The position numbers and the translations under genes were made by a program. 7,935 nucleotides of DNA from Actinomycetota bacterium (GTDB lineage Bacteria > Actinomycetota > Acidimicrobiia > Acidimicrobiales > AC-14). Positions within the stretch are counted from its first letter, which is position 1. Each line of letters starts with the position of its first letter. The stretch spans positions 1-7,935 of the forward strand of contig JAIVIH010000288.1 in NCBI GenBank assembly GCA_020200615.1, in the 5' to 3' direction. Below the pieces are notes generated by a model. The model was not told the origin of the DNA. It saw only the letters and a program-made list of their open reading frames with translations, and searched no databases. This document shows, piece by piece, positions 4,562 to 7,935 of this stretch.

Positions 4562-6520
4562 ACCGACCCCGAGGAACCCTTTGAGCGGGATGCCGACGCC
4601 GCCGGGTGGCTGCTTTCGCGGCTGAACGTGCTCGAAGCCCAGGTGGCGGACGCAGTGGAGCGCCGGCGGAAGGCGGCCGCGGAGGCCGGCCAGCCGGGGG
4701 ATGGCGGGCAGGGGCTGTTCGTCTCCGAGGCCGACGTCGCCCGGCTTCTGGCGTCGCATCCTCCGTCGCCCGATGCCGACGCCCCCACCCGCCTGCTGGA
4801 GACCATGGCCGAGGTGGACGAGGACTGGCCGGAGGCCGACCGGTGCGGCCGCGTGGGCCGCACGTTCGACCTGGCGCCCCTCGACCTGGCGATCCTGCTC
4901 GTCGCCCTGGCCCCCGACGTCGACCGCCGGTTCGAGGAGCTGTACGCCTACCTGAACGACGACGTGGCTCGGAAACGCCCGACCATCGGGCTCTGTCTCG
5001 AATTGTGCGGGATCTCGGTGGCTTCCCATCGCGCCCGGACACGCCTCCGGTCGGACGCTCCCCTCCTGCGCCACCGGCTCCTTCGGGTGGAGGACAACGA
5101 CCTCCCGTTCCCCAGCCGGGTCCTTCGGGTTCCGGACCGGGTCCTCGACCACCTGGTAGGGAGCGATCTCCCCGACGAGGTCGTGGCGCCGTTGATCCTC
5201 CCGCCCCTCGCTGTCGCCTCCTCCCACGCCGAGCTGGTGGAAGCGGCGTTGACCCAGGGCGTCGGCCTGTTCTACCTGCGGGGGGCGCGGGGACCTGCGG
5301 ACCACGCCGAGGCTGCCGGTGCGCTGGCGGAACTCGGCCTGCGCTTCCTGGCCGTGGACCTGGCCAAGGTGGACCCTCATGCCGACCCGGTGGAGACGGC
5401 CGCCGCCATTGCCCGGGAGGCGGGGCTCCTCGAGAGCGGCCTGGTGGTGGGGTCCATCGACGACCTCGTGGCCCGTGATCCGCGCGTCGTCGTCGCCCTG
5501 TCCGGCGCCCCCGGGCCTGTTGTCCTCCTCGGTTCCCGGGCCTGGGAACCGGGGTGGACGGCCATGGTCCCGGTGATCCTGGATGTCGCGCCGCCGGAGC
5601 CGACGCACGCCGCCGAGGTGTGGCGGGCGGCGCTGGACGGGGACGGGGAGCCTTCGGGAGACCTGACCGCGGCCACGTCGGCGTTCCGGCTCGGCCCTCA
5701 CCAGGCCCTCCGGGCGGCGTGGGCGGCCCAGGCCTACGCCGCCGCCCACGGCGGGTCCGTCGACGCCGAGGCCGTCCGGGCCGGAGCGAGGGCGCAGAAC
5801 GGTGGAGGGCTGGAGACACTGGCGCGCCGGGTGCGTCCGCGTGCCACCCCCGACGACCTGGTGCTGGCCGCCGGTCCCTCCGGAACGGGCAAGACCCTGG
5901 CCGCAGAGGTGATCGCCGGCTCGCTCGGCCTCGAGCTCTACGTGGTCGATCTGTCGAGCGTGGTTGACAAGTACATCGGCGAGACCGAGAAGAACCTCGA
6001 GCGCATCTTCAGCGGCGCCCAGGGCCTCAACGGCGTCCTGTTCTTCGACGAGGCCGACGCCCTGTTCGGCAAGCGCTCCGCTGTGAGCGACGGCCACGAC
6101 CGCTACGCCAACATCGAGGTCGCCTACCTGCTCCAGCGGATGGAGCAGTTCGACGGCATCTCACTCCTGGCCACCAACCTCAGCGCCAACCTCGACGACG
6201 CCTTCGCCCGTCGCATCGACCTACGGGTCGTGTTCCCCCTCCCCGAGGCGGCGGAACGGCGGCGGCTGTGGGAACGCCATCTGCCGCCCACGTTGCCCGT
6301 CGCCGACGACCTGGACGTGGCGTTCCTGGCCGATGCCTTCCGGTTGGCGGGGGGTGACATCCGCAACATCACCCTGGCCGCGGCCTACGACGCCGCGAGC
6401 CAGGACGAGCCCGTGGGCATGGCCCATCTCGTGCGGGCAACCGCCCGCGAGTACCGCAAGCTGGGCCGGCTCTGCACGGAGGAGGACTTCGGGCCCTACC
6501 TTCATCTCGCAGCCGTCTGA
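4559..6520 (+). CDS. eCIS-associated AAA+ ATPase (Afp15/Pvc15-like)
   Basis: This 653-residue protein has an AAA+ module at the C-terminus and a long N-terminal region. FDLAPLDLAILLVALAPDVD (103-122), followed by YAYLNDDVARKRPTIGL (129-145), is the N-terminal pattern of the ATPases encoded in contractile injection clusters. Residues 230-340 may be a degenerate nucleotide-binding fold. The active module has Walker A GPSGTGKT (439-446), LSSVVDKYIGETEKNLERIF (465-484), Walker B LFFDEADALFGKRS (494-507), sensor 1 LLATN (536-540, Asn540), Arg finger candidates Arg551-Arg552 and a sensor-2 region GGDIRNITLAAAYDA (598-612). In PVC and Afp this ATPase is not part of the tube and is linked to cargo loading or late assembly. 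The usual stretch between DDLVL (432-436) and Walker A is missing, as reported in the findings. GTG 4559 has TGAGG upstream. No membrane segment is seen. Confidence 0.92.
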   Translation: MTDPEEPFERDADAAGWLLSRLNVLEAQVADAVERRRKAAAEAGQPGDGGQGLFVSEADVARLLASHPPSPDADAPTRLLETMAEVDEDWPEADRCGRVGRTFDLAPLDLAILLVALAPDVDRRFEELYAYLNDDVARKRPTIGLCLELCGISVASHRARTRLRSDAPLLRHRLLRVEDNDLPFPSRVLRVPDRVLDHLVGSDLPDEVVAPLILPPLAVASSHAELVEAALTQGVGLFYLRGARGPADHAEAAGALAELGLRFLAVDLAKVDPHADPVETAAAIAREAGLLESGLVVGSIDDLVARDPRVVVALSGAPGPVVLLGSRAWEPGWTAMVPVILDVAPPEPTHAAEVWRAALDGDGEPSGDLTAATSAFRLGPHQALRAAWAAQAYAAAHGGSVDAEAVRAGARAQNGGGLETLARRVRPRATPDDLVLAAGPSGTGKTLAAEVIAGSLGLELYVVDLSSVVDKYIGETEKNLERIFSGAQGLNGVLFFDEADALFGKRSAVSDGHDRYANIEVAYLLQRMEQFDGISLLATNLSANLDDAFARRIDLRVVFPLPEAAERRRLWERHLPPTLPVADDLDVAFLADAFRLAGGDIRNITLAAAYDAASQDEPVGMAHLVRATAREYRKLGRLCTEEDFGPYLHLAAV

Positions 6521-6556
6521 AATTCGCCCCTCGCGGCGGGAAGTAGGTTCTGCCCG

Positions 6557-7935
6557 GTGGCCGCCGACGATGCCCAAGGCGTTGGCCCGGTCATCATCCT
6601 GTCCCACCGGGGCCCCGTGCAGTACGAGCGCCAGGACGGGGAGCGGACGGCCGACCGCGGCGGGGGTGGGCTCGTCACCGGCCTGTCCAGCATGGCCGGT
6701 CATCTGAAAGACCCCGTCTGGGTGTGCGGCGCGATCAGCGACGAGGACAGGGACGTCACCCGGGAGCACGACGGGGCGGCCTTCGTCCTGGACGAGAAGA
6801 CCGGCCTGCGGGTGCGCATGGTCGAGGTCGACGCGGACGCCCAGAGCAAGTTCTACGCCATCATCGCAAACCCCCTGCTGTGGTTCATCCAGCACTACCT
6901 GTGGGACCTGAGCGACACGCCCAACATCACCCGCAAGGAGATCGACGCCTTCGAGGACGGGTACGAGCCGGTCAATGCCCGGTTCGCGGACGTGGTGGCG
7001 GAGGAGATCGAGGCCGCCGGCGGTCGCGCCACCGTCCTGATCCAGGACTACCACTTCTACCTGGTCTCGGACCTGCTGCGGGCCCGATGCCCGGAGGCCT
7101 TCCTCCTCCATTTCATCCACATCCCCTGGCCCCAGCCCGACTCGTGGCGGGTGTTGTCGCCGGGCATGCGGGTGGCCATCTTCCGGGGCCTGCTCGGCAA
7201 CGACGTCGTGGCCTTCCACACGGAGCGCTACGCCAGGAACTTCCTGCTCGGATGCCAGGAGCTGCTCGGCCTGTCTCCCGACCTCAAGCGGCTGACGGTC
7301 GACCTGGACGGGAGGACGGTGCGAGCCCGCTGGTACCCGATCTCGGTGGACGCCAACGCCTTCGAGGAGATGGCGGCGTCGCCGGAAGTCCTGGAGCACG
7401 AGGAGGCCCTCTCCGCCCGCCAGCGGGACCACCTGATCCTTCGCGTGGACCGGGCCGACCTGAGCAAGAACATCCTCCGCGGCTTCCGGGCCTTCGATCA
7501 GATGCTCGACGACCATCCGGAGCTGAGCGAGCGGGTGACGTTTCTCGCCCTGTTGCAGCCCACCCGCAGGGACGTCGCCCAGTACAACGACTACATGGAG
7601 AAGATCCGGCGCGTGGTCGCCGACGTCAACCTCAAGCACGGGACGGCGGACTGGCAGCCCATCGACCTGCGGGTGGGGGACGACATGCCTCGGGCCGTGG
7701 CCGCCTACAAGCTGTTCGACATCCTGGTCGTCAACGCCATCTTCGACGGGATGAACCTGGTGGCCAAGGAGGCGATCCTGGTCAACAGGCGCGACGGCGT
7801 GCTCGCCCTTTCGGAGAACACGGGGGCCTACGAGGAGCTGGGCGCCTTCGCCCTCACCCTCCATCCCTTCGACATCCAGCAGCAGGCCGACGCCCTCTTC
7901 AAGGGCCTGAGCCTGGATCCGGCGGAGCGCAAGGA
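6557..7935 (+). CDS. otsA: Trehalose-6-phosphate synthase, GT20 family (3' end outside window)
   Basis: This enzyme transfers glucose from a nucleotide sugar to glucose-6-phosphate to make trehalose-6-phosphate, the first step of the OtsAB route to the protectant trehalose. The first 459 residues are present without a stop. Family motifs in order are SHRGPV (16-21), GGGGLVTGL (35-43, donor phosphate loop), LIQDYHFYLV (161-170), FIHIPWPQPDSWRVL (186-200), NDVVAFHTERYARNFL (215-230), VDRADLSKNILRGF (297-310, with Arg299 and Lys304 matching the E. coli OtsA phosphate-binding pair), DGMNLVAKEA (397-406, Asp397 and Glu405) and LALSENTGAYEELG (416-429). It is a divergent actinobacterial-type form: SHRGP replaces the usual SNRLP. 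GTG at 6557 is chosen because the conserved strand starts 12 residues later; AGTAGG lies nine bases upstream. The 36-nt gap after the ATPase has no terminator, so some co-transcription is possible. Confidence 0.9.
   Translation, partial: MAADDAQGVGPVIILSHRGPVQYERQDGERTADRGGGGLVTGLSSMAGHLKDPVWVCGAISDEDRDVTREHDGAAFVLDEKTGLRVRMVEVDADAQSKFYAIIANPLLWFIQHYLWDLSDTPNITRKEIDAFEDGYEPVNARFADVVAEEIEAAGGRATVLIQDYHFYLVSDLLRARCPEAFLLHFIHIPWPQPDSWRVLSPGMRVAIFRGLLGNDVVAFHTERYARNFLLGCQELLGLSPDLKRLTVDLDGRTVRARWYPISVDANAFEEMAASPEVLEHEEALSARQRDHLILRVDRADLSKNILRGFRAFDQMLDDHPELSERVTFLALLQPTRRDVAQYNDYMEKIRRVVADVNLKHGTADWQPIDLRVGDDMPRAVAAYKLFDILVVNAIFDGMNLVAKEAILVNRRDGVLALSENTGAYEELGAFALTLHPFDIQQQADALFKGLSLDPAERK

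Noticed and set aside
3913..4863. 316-codon minus-strand frame across the divergent spacer and regulator
   Set aside because: It is antisense to a regulator with a clear helix-turn-helix, shows no family pattern, and crosses the control region.
5116..5145. Direct repeat CCGGGTCCT twice, 21 bp apart
   Set aside because: The spacing is exactly seven codons inside the ATPase and encodes similar Arg-Val-Leu stretches, so it reflects codon use rather than a separate element.
4443..5819. 458-codon open frame on the minus strand
   Set aside because: It is Arg/Pro/Gly-dominated, as expected from a wrong frame of GC-rich DNA, and antisense to the regulator and ATPase.
4544..6097. 517-codon open frame on the minus strand
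   Set aside because: It is antisense to the ATPase, with no recognisable domain. The ATPase motifs on the plus strand account for the region.
6221..7864. 547-codon open frame on the minus strand
   Set aside because: It lies antisense to the trehalose synthase and the ATPase end, whose motifs are unambiguous. Its composition (Val, Gly, Asp, His rich) is typical of reverse-frame artefacts in high-GC DNA.

Overview
The window is high-GC DNA with strong third-position G/C bias, frequent GTG and TTG starts, tightly overlapping genes and long spurious antisense frames. This points to an actinobacterium. A deep-branching class such as Acidimicrobiia or Thermoleophilia is possible, but that is a guess. 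I see no tRNA, rRNA, IS element, CRISPR array or transposase.

Minus strand, 3781 down to 1: one compact operon for a phage-tail-like extracellular contractile injection system (eCIS, the Afp/PVC/CIS-Sc type). In order it encodes a stand-alone degenerate receiver protein (3781-3440), the contractile sheath (3414-1864), a first inner-tube protein (1825-1373), a T4-type baseplate/tail-assembly protein (1376-918), a 58-residue DUF6760-like protein (921-745), a second tube protein (752-288), and the 5' part of an unrecognised gene that leaves the window (313-1). The last five genes overlap by 4, 4, 8 and 26 nt. The rest of the particle (LysM protein, VgrG-like spike, baseplate, tape measure, cargo) should lie beyond position 1.

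3782-4014 is a 233-bp divergent intergenic region. It holds a candidate promoter for the rightward genes, an operator-like palindrome with a third half-site upstream, a perfect match to the actinobacterial DnaA box with a degenerate second copy 11 bp away, and a long imperfect hairpin.

Plus strand, 4015 to the end: a NarL/LuxR-type regulator with a degenerate receiver (4015-4551), an eCIS-type AAA+ ATPase (4559-6520), then a GT20 trehalose-6-phosphate synthase (6557 onward, cut by the window end). The ATPase belongs functionally with the leftward structural genes. The regulator beside it is the obvious candidate controller of both arms. The trehalose gene may be only a neighbour, although it lies 36 nt downstream in the same direction.

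The most unusual points are these. The two receiver-like proteins on either side of the divergent promoter have lost complementary halves of the phosphorylation site. The control region is densely organised. The ATPase appears to lack, in frame, the segment that normally precedes its Walker A loop.
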